Positions 46,301-55,988 are shown, counted from the stretch's first letter. The stretch is 64,000 nucleotides of DNA from Wenyingzhuangia gilva (GCF_030519655.1 NZ_JAUMIT010000006.1:186001-250000); one strand, 5' to 3'. Program-made: numbers and translations. Notes: generated from the sequence alone by a model not told the origin.

Positions 46301-46431
46301 ATACGACGGTTCAAAACCCTTTCATTTTTACAGATTATGATGGTTGGGATCCTGAGAATGCAGGAAGAAACCAATGGGGAGCAGCATTTATGTCACGCAC
46401 ATATATGGCAGGACTTAACTTAAACTTTTAA
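43387..46431 (+). CDS. SusC-like TonB-dependent receptor (first pair)
   Basis: This is the outer-membrane importer of oligosaccharides, working with the SusD lipoprotein as a lid and powered by TonB. The signal peptide ends at about residue 22 (TSWSQ). It is followed by a CarboxypepD_reg-like domain (about 23-100, VTGVITDAYSMPIPGANV), the TonB-box region near DEVVVVGYG, the plug domain (about 110-235, with IRIRGAST, PLFIVDGI and KDASATAIYGSRGSSGVVLI) and a 22-strand barrel ending in NLNF with C-terminal Phe. There is no STN domain, so no direct anti-sigma signalling is expected; the HTCS at 51874 is the likely regulator. It is a close paralogue of the SusC at 58949. susD follows after 22 bases. 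Confidence 0.96.
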   Translation: MEKLKLLLLALVLCLTTTSWSQEKVTGVITDAYSMPIPGANVIIKGTSKGTITDFDGNYELMVNKGEILEISYIGYKTKEITYNGESKLNATLEETNTQLDEVVVVGYGKVKRKDVTGAVASMNSEALEKTNKVDAVSALQGQAPGVVIQRTDNKPGSGGFNIRIRGASTINSNDSNGFNPGQNPLFIVDGIFVDDISFLNPADIERMDVLKDASATAIYGSRGSSGVVLIETKKGKSGKLKINYSNYVGFKQAYHLPPMFNANQYVQFVKEAAVGNEFSKTNGDLNYRSEDVVLSDYFDSEELQNIADGVDTDWIDLILHNGFQTNHTLNLTGGTDQTNYALGLAYTSDEGNVKGEDFERYNIRGTISSDLTKWLNVSTNSYITVATQNAGSFEALRSAYRLKPIGSAYNDDGSLKFFPIAKETQISNPLFESDNITKETKYLQYIGNFAVKLTPIEGLTVTSKFSPNIKYSRYGEYRGLYSKSVNANPANRRAQVDNSNYYSYSWDNIFNYKLEKGIHTLDITGVFSRFMEQKEMYSAQVRNFTTDDYLFYNQGAGLNINNVSSSFSKQTLESYTARVNYGLMDKYLLTVTGRYDGASVLSDKNKWAFFPSIALAWKMDEEDFMQSQNVLTTSKVRLSYGQTGNNGQGGGLSPLGSQSLLGSSATYINDSALSTAYITGLANENLTWERTTELNLGFDFGFLNNRINGSIDVYNRKNTDIIFQLPLQLVTGYDNTYKNIGESSNKGIEIGLNSTNINTGDFKWTTNLNFASNKNNLDKLYNNVEEINFNVSGTNLIHKVGESIGSIYDYEFVGIWQLDEAAEAASYGQRPGQVRVKDINNDGQITPEDRKVIGQVTPKWTGGITNTFDYKDFDFSFFVNISQGNKMMSNFHNSMYAYDNEPSQAFNGYDTDYWTPTNPTNNWYQPGNGGTYQGAIKYKDISFVKVGYMTLGYSIPSKLLEKFKIGSLRFYTTVQNPFIFTDYDGWDPENAGRNQWGAAFMSRTYMAGLNLNF

Positions 46432-46453
46432 TCATTAATTAAAATTTAGAAAG

Positions 46454-48088
46454 ATGAAATATATTAATAAAACAATATTTACCATTCTTCTTGCAGCAGG
46501 GGCAATCAGTTCAAGTTGTGAAAGTTATCTTGAAGAAGAAAATTATACAGCAGTATCATTAGAGTCTGCAAATAAAAGTTCAGATATTTTTGACCAATTG
46601 GTAGGGTCAGTATATGAAAGAGCTAGAGAAACCACTACATATTACCAACCAGAAATGATGTATGCGTTAGAAGATGTAGGAACAGACATTGTAACAAGAG
46701 GTGCTATTTTATCAGGAACAGATCCAATTAATGACTATGTTAACTTTAACTCAACAAACAATGTTGTAAGAGTATATTGGGGAAATCAATATAAAGTAAT
46801 AGCATCAGCAAATTTGGCTATAGACAATGCCGTTAATATTCAAGGTTTAGAAGAGTCTGCAAAAAATACTGGTATTGGAGAAGCAAAATTTTTTAGAGCT
46901 TTGAGTTACTTTAATTTAGTAGAGAATTTTGGAGGAGTCCCTTTAATTATAAATCAAGTAACTCCTGCCGATACAGAGATTAAGTATTCTCGTAGTACAG
47001 AAGAACAAGTCTATACTCAAATATTAAAAGACCTTAATGAGGCTTTATTGGCAGTAGATGAAACTCCTGATGATTATGGAAGAGTTTCTAAAGACGCAGT
47101 AAGACATATTATGTCTAAAGTTTTATTAACAAGAGCTTATAAATCATTTGCAGATGTTAATGACTTTACTGAAGCGGCAGCTTTGGCAGAAACTGTGATT
47201 GCTAACCATGATTTGGTTGCTACTTTTCCAGATTTGATTGATATCAATAATCAACGAAACTCAGAAGTTGTTTTTTCTTATTTATTTGGTAGTGATCCTG
47301 TAAGTAGAGGATGGGGGAACTCAAGACATCAGTTATATAAGTTTGATTACTTTAATTATCCAGGAATGACTAGAGGTAATAAAGGTATTGGACCAGCTCC
47401 AACTCCATTTTTTTATTCATTGTTTGGCGAAGATGACGAAAGAGCAGAAGCAACCTATAGAAGAGCTATTTATGCTGAAAAAAATTATGTTAAAAATATA
47501 GCAGGGACAGATGTAACTGTAGTTGCAGGTGATACAGCTATTTATTTTCCTAAAACAGCTTGGTCTCAAACCGCTATTGATGCAGCACGTTATAAGGTTA
47601 TCAATCCAGGTACCTATTTTGAAAACGATGGGATTACATCTGTTCACTATCCAATGTTTAAAAAGTTTGATGATCCATCAACTCCTTTTGCATATACAGA
47701 TCAAGAGTCAGCAGGACAAAGAGATATGGTGATGATGAGAAGTGGAGAAGCTTATTTAATTGCAGCAGAAGCTTATTTAGGAGCATCAAACCCAACAACA
47801 GCAGCAGCGAGATTAACTACATTAAGAGCCAGAGCTGGTTTAACTACTCCAGTACTTCCAACAGAAGTTACCCTTGATTTTATTTTAGATGAAAGAGCTA
47901 GAGAACTGGTTGGAGAAGTAAATAGATGGATGGACTTAAAAAGAACAGGAAAATTGATAGAAAGAACACTGATGCATAATCCACATGCTAAGTTTAATAA
48001 TGCATTAAATGCTAAAAACCTATTAAGACCAATTCCTCAAGTTGAAATTGACAATTCTGGAGGAAATATTACACAGAACCCAATTTAG
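46454..48088 (+). CDS. SusD/RagB-like surface glycan-binding lipoprotein (first pair)
   Basis: This surface lipoprotein captures the glycan and closes over SusC. The lipidated Cys is at residue 22 (AISSSC), and the acidic residues just after it (ESYLEEE) fit surface export. The helical SusD fold is visible: EAKFFRALSYFNLVENFGGVPL, later SGEAYLIAAEAYLGASN with TPR-like repeats, and the C-terminal DERARELVGEVNRWMDLKRT. The final third is almost identical in sequence to the SusD at 62013, while the middle differs more. The gene is followed by a short stem-loop at 48141-48160. Confidence 0.95.
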   Translation: MKYINKTIFTILLAAGAISSSCESYLEEENYTAVSLESANKSSDIFDQLVGSVYERARETTTYYQPEMMYALEDVGTDIVTRGAILSGTDPINDYVNFNSTNNVVRVYWGNQYKVIASANLAIDNAVNIQGLEESAKNTGIGEAKFFRALSYFNLVENFGGVPLIINQVTPADTEIKYSRSTEEQVYTQILKDLNEALLAVDETPDDYGRVSKDAVRHIMSKVLLTRAYKSFADVNDFTEAAALAETVIANHDLVATFPDLIDINNQRNSEVVFSYLFGSDPVSRGWGNSRHQLYKFDYFNYPGMTRGNKGIGPAPTPFFYSLFGEDDERAEATYRRAIYAEKNYVKNIAGTDVTVVAGDTAIYFPKTAWSQTAIDAARYKVINPGTYFENDGITSVHYPMFKKFDDPSTPFAYTDQESAGQRDMVMMRSGEAYLIAAEAYLGASNPTTAAARLTTLRARAGLTTPVLPTEVTLDFILDERARELVGEVNRWMDLKRTGKLIERTLMHNPHAKFNNALNAKNLLRPIPQVEIDNSGGNITQNPI

Positions 48089-48140
48089 CATAAAGATATT
48101 TTATTTGAGTTTTATTTAGTTTAAGTTTTGTTAGATACAG

Positions 48141-48160
48141 GCAGGTAAGTAATTGCCTGC
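48141..48160 (+). promoter_or_regulatory. Stem-loop after susD (first copy)
   Basis: GCAGGT and GCCTGC pair over 6 bp (one T-G) around an 8-base loop, with a T-rich stretch downstream. The same element lies at the same place after the second susD. It may act as a partial terminator or as a 3' stabiliser that sets SusC/D levels above those of the downstream enzymes. Confidence 0.6.
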
Positions 48161-48324
48161 TTGTATTTCTTAAATAGAACAACATGTTTTTTTTAGAGGT
48201 GTGTATGGTAAAGAATATTGTGTTCTTTTTTTCATTCTCGTAACATTAAAAACAATTAAAAAGCCACAAGTCTAATATTTCATTATGTCACCTTGAATGT
48301 TAGATGAATATTTAAAAGAGAAAA

Positions 48325-50559
48325 ATGAATAGAATTTTTAAAAAAATTACATATTTACTACTTGTTTCCTTCTTGATTCTTTCCTGCGGAAATAAGGAAA
48401 AAGAAATAAAAGAATTAAGTCCATCTGAATTATTGATATCTAGAGTTCTACCTAATTATTCAGAGAATTTTGAGGTAGAGATTGATAGTCTGTTAGAGAA
48501 CGATTGGTTTGAGATTGTTTCTAAGGGAGATAAAATATTGTTGCGCGGAAACAATGGTGTTTCTATTGCCTCAGCCTTATATTATTATTTAAAAGAATAT
48601 GCACATTGCCAAATTACGTGGAATGGAACGAATTTAAATTTACCAGAAAACTTACCAAAAGTACCTACCCTTATTCATAAAAAGACCCCATATGAGTATC
48701 GTTATTATTTAAATTACTGTACGTTTAATTACACGATGAGTTGGTGGGATTGGGAACGTTGGGAAAAAGAGATTGATTGGATGGCTTTACATGGAATCAA
48801 CATGCCTTTGGCGATTACCGGAGAAGAATCTATCTGGGATGAAGTTTATAAATCTTATGGATTTACAGATGAAGACTTGAGTGGTTTTTATAGTGGACCT
48901 GCATATTTTTCATGGTTATGGATGGGGAATCTAGACGGTTGGGGAGGTCCTTTGACTCAGCATTGGAAAGACAGCCATAGAGAATTACAAAAGAAGATTT
49001 TACAACGTGAACGAGAGTTGGGAATGAAAACGGTTTTACCAGCTTTTACTGGTCATGTACCAGCCTCTTTTAAAAAGTTTTTTCCAGACGCGAAGTTGAA
49101 ACGAACCAACTGGGGGAATGATTTTGAAGACACCTATATTTTAGATGCGAATGATCCATTGTTTGCAGAAATTGGGAAGAAGTTTTTAGAAACCCAAGAA
49201 CGTATTTATGGAACCGATCATTTGTATTCAGCCGATACGTTTAATGAAAACACGCCACCTTCAGACGATCCTACTTATTTAAGCAATTTAAGTAGTAAAG
49301 TTTATGAGGGAATGAAATCAGCCGATGCTGAAGCTGTTTGGGTGATGCAAGGATGGTTGTTTTATAGCCATAGAGAATTTTGGAAAGCCCCACAAATCAA
49401 AGGATTGTTAGCTCCAGTACCAGATGATAAAATGATCATTTTAGACTTGGCGAGTGAAATAGAACCTATTTGGAAAAGGACAGAAGCGTTTTATGGAAAA
49501 CAATGGATTTGGAACATGTTACACAGTTTTGGAGGAAATATTAGCATGTTTGGAAGAATAGAAACTGTTGCCGATGAACCAGCCAAGGCTTTAAAAGATC
49601 CAAATTCAGGAAAGTTAAAAGGAATTGGACTTACTATGGAATCTATAGAACAAAATCCTGTTTTATATGAATTGATGACCGACAATACCTGGCGAGATAC
49701 TCCTATTGATTTAAAAGATTGGTTAGAACAATATACCACAAACAGATACGGTAAAGAAAATAAACAATTGATCAAAGCATGGGATGTTTTAGTTCAGACA
49801 GCTTATAACGGAGAAACCATTCGTGATGGAGCAGAAAGTATCATTGTAGCCCGACCTACATTTGAAGGATATAGAAGATGGGCACGAACCAAGTTGAATT
49901 ATGCTCCAGCAGATTTATTACCTGCTTGGGACTTGTTTGTGTCAGCCATTCCAAATCATCAACATTCAGATGGATTTGAATATGATTTGGTAGATGTTAC
50001 CCGTCAAGTATTGGCTAATTATGCATTGCCCTTACAACAACAAATTACAGTTGCTTATCAAGAAAATAACAAAGAAGCCTTTGACAAGTATAGTACAGAG
50101 TTCATTACTTTGATAGAAGACATGGACAAACTACTAGCCACTAGAAAAGACTTTTTACTAGGACCATGGATAGCCGATGCCAGAGCATGGGGAGAGACAG
50201 AATCCGAAAAAGCCTTGTATGAACAAAATGCAAGAGATTTGATTACGCTTTGGGGAGGAGCAGACAATAGACTACATGAGTATAGCAACCGCCAATGGAG
50301 TGGCTTGTTTAATGACTTTTACAAACCAAGATGGGAACAATTCTTTGCCGCAGTTAAACAAGACTGGAAACACTTTGATCAAGAAGCGTTTGATGAAGAA
50401 ATCAAACAATGGGAATGGAATTGGGTAACGTCTAGAAAAGACTTTCCGATTGAAGCCACAGGAAGTGCTAGTGAAATAGTACAAGAATTACACACCAAGT
50501 ATAGAGATCTCATTATTCCTGTAACAGAAAAGATGAGTCCTATTGACTACAATTACTAG
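48325..50559 (+). CDS. Alpha-N-acetylglucosaminidase, GH89 family, lipoprotein
   Basis: An exo-enzyme that removes terminal alpha-linked GlcNAc. It is the bacterial counterpart of lysosomal NAGLU. Lipid-anchored via Cys21 (FLILSC). The N-terminal domain (about 25-120) precedes the catalytic barrel with PYEYRYYLNYCTFNYTMSWW, LHGINMPLAITGEESIW, and SADTFNENTPPS with acid/base Glu308. The nucleophile is Glu439 in GLTMESIEQN. The C-terminal helical domain reaches residue 744. Family members need an acetylated amino group and do not act on free alpha-glucosaminides. The next gene, an HGSNAT/NagX-like acetyltransferase, starts 3 bases after the stop, so the two are translationally coupled. Confidence 0.95.
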   Translation: MNRIFKKITYLLLVSFLILSCGNKEKEIKELSPSELLISRVLPNYSENFEVEIDSLLENDWFEIVSKGDKILLRGNNGVSIASALYYYLKEYAHCQITWNGTNLNLPENLPKVPTLIHKKTPYEYRYYLNYCTFNYTMSWWDWERWEKEIDWMALHGINMPLAITGEESIWDEVYKSYGFTDEDLSGFYSGPAYFSWLWMGNLDGWGGPLTQHWKDSHRELQKKILQRERELGMKTVLPAFTGHVPASFKKFFPDAKLKRTNWGNDFEDTYILDANDPLFAEIGKKFLETQERIYGTDHLYSADTFNENTPPSDDPTYLSNLSSKVYEGMKSADAEAVWVMQGWLFYSHREFWKAPQIKGLLAPVPDDKMIILDLASEIEPIWKRTEAFYGKQWIWNMLHSFGGNISMFGRIETVADEPAKALKDPNSGKLKGIGLTMESIEQNPVLYELMTDNTWRDTPIDLKDWLEQYTTNRYGKENKQLIKAWDVLVQTAYNGETIRDGAESIIVARPTFEGYRRWARTKLNYAPADLLPAWDLFVSAIPNHQHSDGFEYDLVDVTRQVLANYALPLQQQITVAYQENNKEAFDKYSTEFITLIEDMDKLLATRKDFLLGPWIADARAWGETESEKALYEQNARDLITLWGGADNRLHEYSNRQWSGLFNDFYKPRWEQFFAAVKQDWKHFDQEAFDEEIKQWEWNWVTSRKDFPIEATGSASEIVQELHTKYRDLIIPVTEKMSPIDYNY

Positions 50560-50562
50560 CAT

Positions 50563-51702
50563 ATGAAAGAAGCGATATTAAAAAAAACAAATCGGTTTTT
50601 GTCTTTAGATGTATTTAGAGGGTTGACGATTTGTTTGATGATTGTGGTAAACACCCCAGGAACAGGAGCAAAGTTATATCCATATTTGGTACATGCTCAT
50701 TGGTTTGGATTTACGTTGGCCGATTTGGTTTTTCCATCGTTTTTATTTGCGATGGGAAATGCGATGAGTTTTTCGATGACCAAATTAAAAGATGCTCCCT
50801 CAGTAGTATTTTGGAAAAAAGTATTCAAACGTACGGTGATTATCTTTTTGTTAGGATATTTAATGTATTGGTTCCCGTTTTTTAGACAAGGAGCTGATGG
50901 ATGGGAATTAAAACCTATTTCCGAGACACGTGTAATGGGTGTTTTACAACGTATTGCCATTTGTTATTTTATAACCTCTTTACTTTTTTATTATTTAAAA
51001 GAAAAAACAGTATTACTACTCTCAGCCATGATTTTAATCTGTTATTGGGAGATATTGTATTTGTTTGGAACCACAGGATCAGAATTAGAGATGGCTACCA
51101 ATGCGATAACCCGCTTAGACTTAACGATTTTAGGAGAAGGGCATATTTACAAAAGAGATAGCATTCCGTTTGATCCAGAAGGGATCTTAAGTACGTTACC
51201 TTCTGTGGTGAATGTAATAGGAGGATATTTGGCAGGAAAGTTTATTCAACAAAAAGGGAAGAGTTTTGAAGGGATTTCAAAATTATTGATAGCAGGATTT
51301 TTATTATCGGCGTTGGCACTTTGGTGGGATTTGGTTTTCCCGATGAGTAAAAAGTTATGGACGAGTCCCTTTGTGTTACATACGGTAGGGATAGATTTAT
51401 CTGTAATGGCGATATTGATTTATTTTATAGAGTTAAAAAACACAAGAAAAGGAACAGAGTTCTTTAATATTTTTGGAAAGAATCCGATGTTTATTTATTT
51501 GTTTTCAGAATTGTTTTACATCACTTTAAGAATGATACCGACAAGTTCAGGCTTAGATGTTTTTGAATGGGTGAGTGAGAAGATTTTCCAGAGACTCTTT
51601 CCTGGGAGTTTTGGAGCGTTTGTAACGGCCATTGTTTTTATGCTGCTTTGTTGGTCAATAGGTTGGTGGTTAAACAAGAAAAAAATCTATATTAAAATTT
51701 AG
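50563..51702 (+). CDS. HGSNAT/NagX-like membrane N-acetyltransferase (DUF5009-type)
   Basis: A polytopic inner-membrane protein of 379 residues with about 10-11 hydrophobic segments. The N-terminus RFLSLDVFRGLTICLMIVVN and then HAHWFGFTLADLVFPSF are hallmarks of the transmembrane glucosaminide N-acetyltransferase family. His44 stands at the position of the catalytic His of human HGSNAT. The family carries acetyl groups from cytosolic acetyl-CoA across the membrane to the amino group of a terminal alpha-glucosaminide. It is coupled to GH89 by a 3-base gap, which supports a joint role: it would make the GlcNAc that GH89 removes. The C-terminus is basic (NKKKIYIKI). The acceptor is not known from sequence. 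Confidence 0.88.
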   Translation: MKEAILKKTNRFLSLDVFRGLTICLMIVVNTPGTGAKLYPYLVHAHWFGFTLADLVFPSFLFAMGNAMSFSMTKLKDAPSVVFWKKVFKRTVIIFLLGYLMYWFPFFRQGADGWELKPISETRVMGVLQRIAICYFITSLLFYYLKEKTVLLLSAMILICYWEILYLFGTTGSELEMATNAITRLDLTILGEGHIYKRDSIPFDPEGILSTLPSVVNVIGGYLAGKFIQQKGKSFEGISKLLIAGFLLSALALWWDLVFPMSKKLWTSPFVLHTVGIDLSVMAILIYFIELKNTRKGTEFFNIFGKNPMFIYLFSELFYITLRMIPTSSGLDVFEWVSEKIFQRLFPGSFGAFVTAIVFMLLCWSIGWWLNKKKIYIKI

Positions 51703-51873
51703 GAAGTAAATAAATTAGATCATTTGAAAAAAATTAAAAAGAGAAAGAATAAGTGGCATTCAAAGCTTAAATAAATCTGTTATATATCATTAAATAGACC
51801 TATCAATAAGCATCTTTTTATATGACAAATCCGTTTATATTAGCAGCTCATCAAATTAAAATGAATTATTTAA

Positions 51874-54800
51874 ATGCTTAAACCAATTGTTTTTCTCTTT
51901 TTTATCATATCGCTATTTACTTTAAACGCTCAAAGTTTAAAATTTGAGCACTATAATAGTAGAGATGGGCTTTCTCATAATTCGGTAAGGCATATAATAC
52001 AAGACAATCAAGGGTTTTTGTGGTTGGGAACTTTTTCTGGTTTAAACCGTTTTGATGGTTATCAATTTAAATCATATTTAAGCACTTCTTTAGGTAAAAA
52101 TAAGATATACAATGATGATATTACTGTTTTAAGATATGATGAATCTTTAAATAATATTTGGATTGGTACAAGAGATGGATTGACTCTTTTTGAAATTGAC
52201 ACTCAAAAATTTACTACATTTTTACCAGAAAAAAACAATCCTAATAGTTTACCTGATAGGGAAATTCGTTCGTTGTATATAGATAAGTTTAAAAGAATTT
52301 GGGTAGGGACTAAAACAAAAGGACTTTGTGTTTTTTATCCTGATGAAAATAAATTTATAAAAATAGAACTTCCTGATTTTAATTATGTTAAAGAGATATA
52401 TGATGATAAAAAAGGAAATCTTTGGATAGGTAGCTATGAAACTGCGGGGGTTGCAAAATTATCTTTAGATCATAAAGGTAATGTTGTTGCAGTATCAAAA
52501 TATTCGTTGTCCATTCCAAACTCAAACAATAAAAATCCATATATAAATTTTATACATGAAGATTTTAAATCTGATATTTTTGTAGGAACCAGAGAAGGGC
52601 TTTATAAATTAAATAAGGCTTCTAATACTTTTGAAATCATTCAAATAGAAGATAAGGTTCTTCGAGATCAAATAGGAAATTATTTTTTATCAATAGCAAG
52701 AAGTCCAAATGGTAAATATTGGATAGGAACACTTTCGGGAATTTTGGTGTGTAATCAATTAGAAGATCTAAAAACAGCGAACTTTCAATGGCATTATTCT
52801 GTATTAACAGAAAATACCTCTTTGGCAGATAATTTAATTTCTTCACTTTATTTTGATCCTTCAGGTGTTTTGTGGATTGGAACAGAAGATGGCTTGGATA
52901 AGTACGACCCTTATGAAAACCAAATTCATTTAAACAAAGAGGTTTCATTATACACAGAAAATCAAATTCCAAGAAATAGGGGATTTGCACAAACATACGA
53001 CGGGAAATTAATTTTAGCTACATGGCACAATGGTCTTTTTATAACTAAAAAAAACAGCTTTGTTCCTTTGTATAAAAACAAAGAAGATATTTCGAGTATC
53101 TATACTGTAGATGGTAAAATATTTTTCTGTGGTTTGTGGAATGGAAAAATAATGGTGTATAATTACCTTAACAACACATCAAAAACTATAGATGTTGGTT
53201 TTGTAAATTCTGCAATTTCTTCCTTTTTAAAATATAATGAAGAGACTTTATTGGTTGGATCTTTTGGTGAAGGAATTGTTTATTTAGATATTAAGAATTT
53301 AAGCGTAAAAACGTCTACAGAAAGATTGTTTGCTGATTATGAGATTAATAAAATAAAAAAATCAGGAGATGATTTATGGATTGCTGCCGAAGAAGGAATT
53401 ATTAAGTATAATTTGATACAAAAAACTACAAAATTATATCAACACAACCCAGACATAATAAATGGATTGCCTCAAGACAATTTAAGTGATGTCTTAATAG
53501 ATTCAAAAAATAGAGTTTGGGCTGCAACAAGAGCGGGGTTGGCTAAGTATGTTCCTGAAATGGATGCTTTTGAATTGGTTACGGAATTTCCTGAATTAAA
53601 AGGGAAATGGATTACCGATATGACTTTAGTTACCGATGGTTCTCTTTGGTTAAATATTAATAATAATACCATAGGAAAGTATAATGCAGATCTTAAAACC
53701 GTAAATATTTATCATGTAAAAAGTGGTACAAGGTTAGATGTTTTTAGTTCCAGAGGTTTTTATAATTATAATAATTCGCTCATATATATTGGAGGAAAAT
53801 ATGGTGTAATTTCCTTTTCACCTAATACGATTATGGAAAATAAGTATTCCCCAAAACCTTTTATCACAGAATTTAAGGTACAGAATAAAGAAGTGTTACC
53901 AGGAATGAAAATTAATGGTCAAACTCCTTTTAAAAAAGATATTAATATTGCAGGGAATGTTGTTTTAGATTATAATAATCGAAATTTTTCAATTCAATTT
54001 TCAACCCCATCTTATACAAATGAAAGATTAAATAAGTTTCAATATATGTTAGAGGGCTTTGATGATGATTGGATTGAGGTTAATAGCGATTCAAGAACCG
54101 TTCAATACACCAATTTGTTTTCTAAAAATTATACATTTAAAATAAAATCTAGTAATAGTGATGGTGTTTGGAGTGATGTTTCTACTTATCAAATAAAAGT
54201 CTTACCCTCGTTTTGGTTAACCTATAAAGGTTTGTTTATTATAGGGTTTTCACTGGTTCTTTTACTGTTTTTCTTGAACAGGCAAATCAAGTTAAAAAAA
54301 GAACTTTTATATGAAAAAGTTAAAAGAGAAAGAGAAGAAAAGTTAAATAATGAAAAATTAAGATTTTTCACCAATATTTCTCATGAACTAAGAACGCCTC
54401 TAACTCTAATTTTAGGACCTATAAAACAATTGTTAGATCATCATGAAAATAATGATTATGCAAAAAGCAGGGTAGATTTAATTCATTTAAATGCCAACAG
54501 GTTGTTGCGACTGGTAAATCAAATTTTAGATTTTAGAAAAGCTGAAAAAGGAAAGTTAGCGTTAAAGGTTTCTAAAGTAAATGTTTTAAAGATTACTCAA
54601 AATGTGGTTGATTCGTTTCTTGTATTTGCACAGTCTAAGAATATTAATTTTAATTTAAATATTGATGATGAAGCCAAAGAATGTTGGATTGATGTAGATA
54701 AATATGATAAGATATTATTCAATCTACTTTCTAACGCAATGAAATTTACGAATCACTTTGGAAATATAGATTTGTTTATAGGGGTTAAAAATGAGCAAGA

Positions 54801-55911
54801 AAAAACCTTAATTATAGAAGTATGTGATGACGGAATAGGAATTCCAATTGAAAGTCAAGAAAAAATATTTTCTAGATTTTACCAAGCCAATAATAGTAAA
54901 GAAAATACAACCGGATCTGGTATCGGTTTGTCTTTTGTTAAGGCTTTGGTAGATATACATAAAGGAAAAATTTCCGTAAAAAGTACTCCAAACAAAGGAA
55001 GCGTTTTTACAGTAGAACTTCCTGTTTATAAAGAAGCATATCAAGCAACTGAAATTTTAGATTCTATACCCTATCAAGAACATGAATCTGAATTCATTAC
55101 TGTTGATTCAACCAGTGAAGTTTTGCTAGAAAATATAAAAAGAGTTCAACAAAATACAGAAATAAAACATAAAGTAGTCATTATTGAAGACAACACGGAG
55201 CTAAGAAAATATATTGTAGAATATCTTTCTGGTTTTTATAAAGTATATGAAGCCGAGAATGGACAAGAAGGTTTGGAGTTGTGTAGAAAAGTAAGACCAG
55301 CCCTTTGTGTAGCTGATGTAATGATGCCTGTGATGGATGGGTTTGATTTTGTAGAAGCATTAAAATCTGATGAAAATATAAGTAACACAGCCGTTATTCT
55401 TTTAACAGCTTTGGCAGAAAATGAGAATAGAATTAAAGGTTACGAAATAGGAGTAGATGATTATTTGGTTAAACCTTTTGATCCCTTTGTCTTAAAATCT
55501 CGTATTGATAATATTATTAAAACACATTTTAACTTAAAACAAAAGTTTTCTGGGGAAGTAGAAACGGATGTAATTACATTGGCTCATTCACAAATAGATA
55601 TTGACTTAATTACTGAAATAAAGGAGTTGATAGACGAGCATATGGGAAATTCAGATTTAACCATGGGATTTTTATGTGAGACCTTGGCTATGAGTACTTC
55701 TAAATTATACAGAAAAATAACGCAGCTTACTGATATGTCTCCAAGTGAATTTATAAGAACTATTCGTTTAAAAAAATCCGCAGAATTACTAAAAACAAAA
55801 AAGTATAACGTTTCAGAAGTCGCTAACATGGTTGGCTTTAACGATCCATTATATTTTAGTAGATGTTTTAAAAAACAATTCGGAATAGCTCCAAGTACTT
55901 TAATAAAATAG
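51874..55911 (+). CDS. Hybrid two-component system regulator (HTCS) of the second PUL
   Basis: A one-protein sensor and regulator. The signal peptide ends at about residue 20 (LNAQ). A two-propeller periplasmic sensor has WLGTFSGLNRFDG-type repeats (about 25-680) and a Y_Y_Y domain (about 690-775). A membrane helix lies at about 785-803. HisKA has His837 in NISHELRTP, and the ATPase has NLLSNAMKFT, CDDGIGIP and GSGIGLSFV. The receiver has Asp1148 in ADVMMPVMDG and Lys1200 in LVKPF. The AraC-type helix-turn-helix is at about 1240-1345 (MSTSKLYRKITQLTDMSPSE). It lies between the two SusC/D pairs and probably controls both, with the shared susC leader as a candidate place for its target. It differs widely in sensor sequence from the HTCS at 1939. 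Confidence 0.95.
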   Translation: MLKPIVFLFFIISLFTLNAQSLKFEHYNSRDGLSHNSVRHIIQDNQGFLWLGTFSGLNRFDGYQFKSYLSTSLGKNKIYNDDITVLRYDESLNNIWIGTRDGLTLFEIDTQKFTTFLPEKNNPNSLPDREIRSLYIDKFKRIWVGTKTKGLCVFYPDENKFIKIELPDFNYVKEIYDDKKGNLWIGSYETAGVAKLSLDHKGNVVAVSKYSLSIPNSNNKNPYINFIHEDFKSDIFVGTREGLYKLNKASNTFEIIQIEDKVLRDQIGNYFLSIARSPNGKYWIGTLSGILVCNQLEDLKTANFQWHYSVLTENTSLADNLISSLYFDPSGVLWIGTEDGLDKYDPYENQIHLNKEVSLYTENQIPRNRGFAQTYDGKLILATWHNGLFITKKNSFVPLYKNKEDISSIYTVDGKIFFCGLWNGKIMVYNYLNNTSKTIDVGFVNSAISSFLKYNEETLLVGSFGEGIVYLDIKNLSVKTSTERLFADYEINKIKKSGDDLWIAAEEGIIKYNLIQKTTKLYQHNPDIINGLPQDNLSDVLIDSKNRVWAATRAGLAKYVPEMDAFELVTEFPELKGKWITDMTLVTDGSLWLNINNNTIGKYNADLKTVNIYHVKSGTRLDVFSSRGFYNYNNSLIYIGGKYGVISFSPNTIMENKYSPKPFITEFKVQNKEVLPGMKINGQTPFKKDINIAGNVVLDYNNRNFSIQFSTPSYTNERLNKFQYMLEGFDDDWIEVNSDSRTVQYTNLFSKNYTFKIKSSNSDGVWSDVSTYQIKVLPSFWLTYKGLFIIGFSLVLLLFFLNRQIKLKKELLYEKVKREREEKLNNEKLRFFTNISHELRTPLTLILGPIKQLLDHHENNDYAKSRVDLIHLNANRLLRLVNQILDFRKAEKGKLALKVSKVNVLKITQNVVDSFLVFAQSKNINFNLNIDDEAKECWIDVDKYDKILFNLLSNAMKFTNHFGNIDLFIGVKNEQEKTLIIEVCDDGIGIPIESQEKIFSRFYQANNSKENTTGSGIGLSFVKALVDIHKGKISVKSTPNKGSVFTVELPVYKEAYQATEILDSIPYQEHESEFITVDSTSEVLLENIKRVQQNTEIKHKVVIIEDNTELRKYIVEYLSGFYKVYEAENGQEGLELCRKVRPALCVADVMMPVMDGFDFVEALKSDENISNTAVILLTALAENENRIKGYEIGVDDYLVKPFDPFVLKSRIDNIIKTHFNLKQKFSGEVETDVITLAHSQIDIDLITEIKELIDEHMGNSDLTMGFLCETLAMSTSKLYRKITQLTDMSPSEFIRTIRLKKSAELLKTKKYNVSEVANMVGFNDPLYFSRCFKKQFGIAPSTLIK

Positions 55912-55988
55912 ATTCTTAATCACCGTTTTTATGTTAATACTTATTTAAGATATTCTCTATAGTATCATTATGGTGACGGAAATATAGT

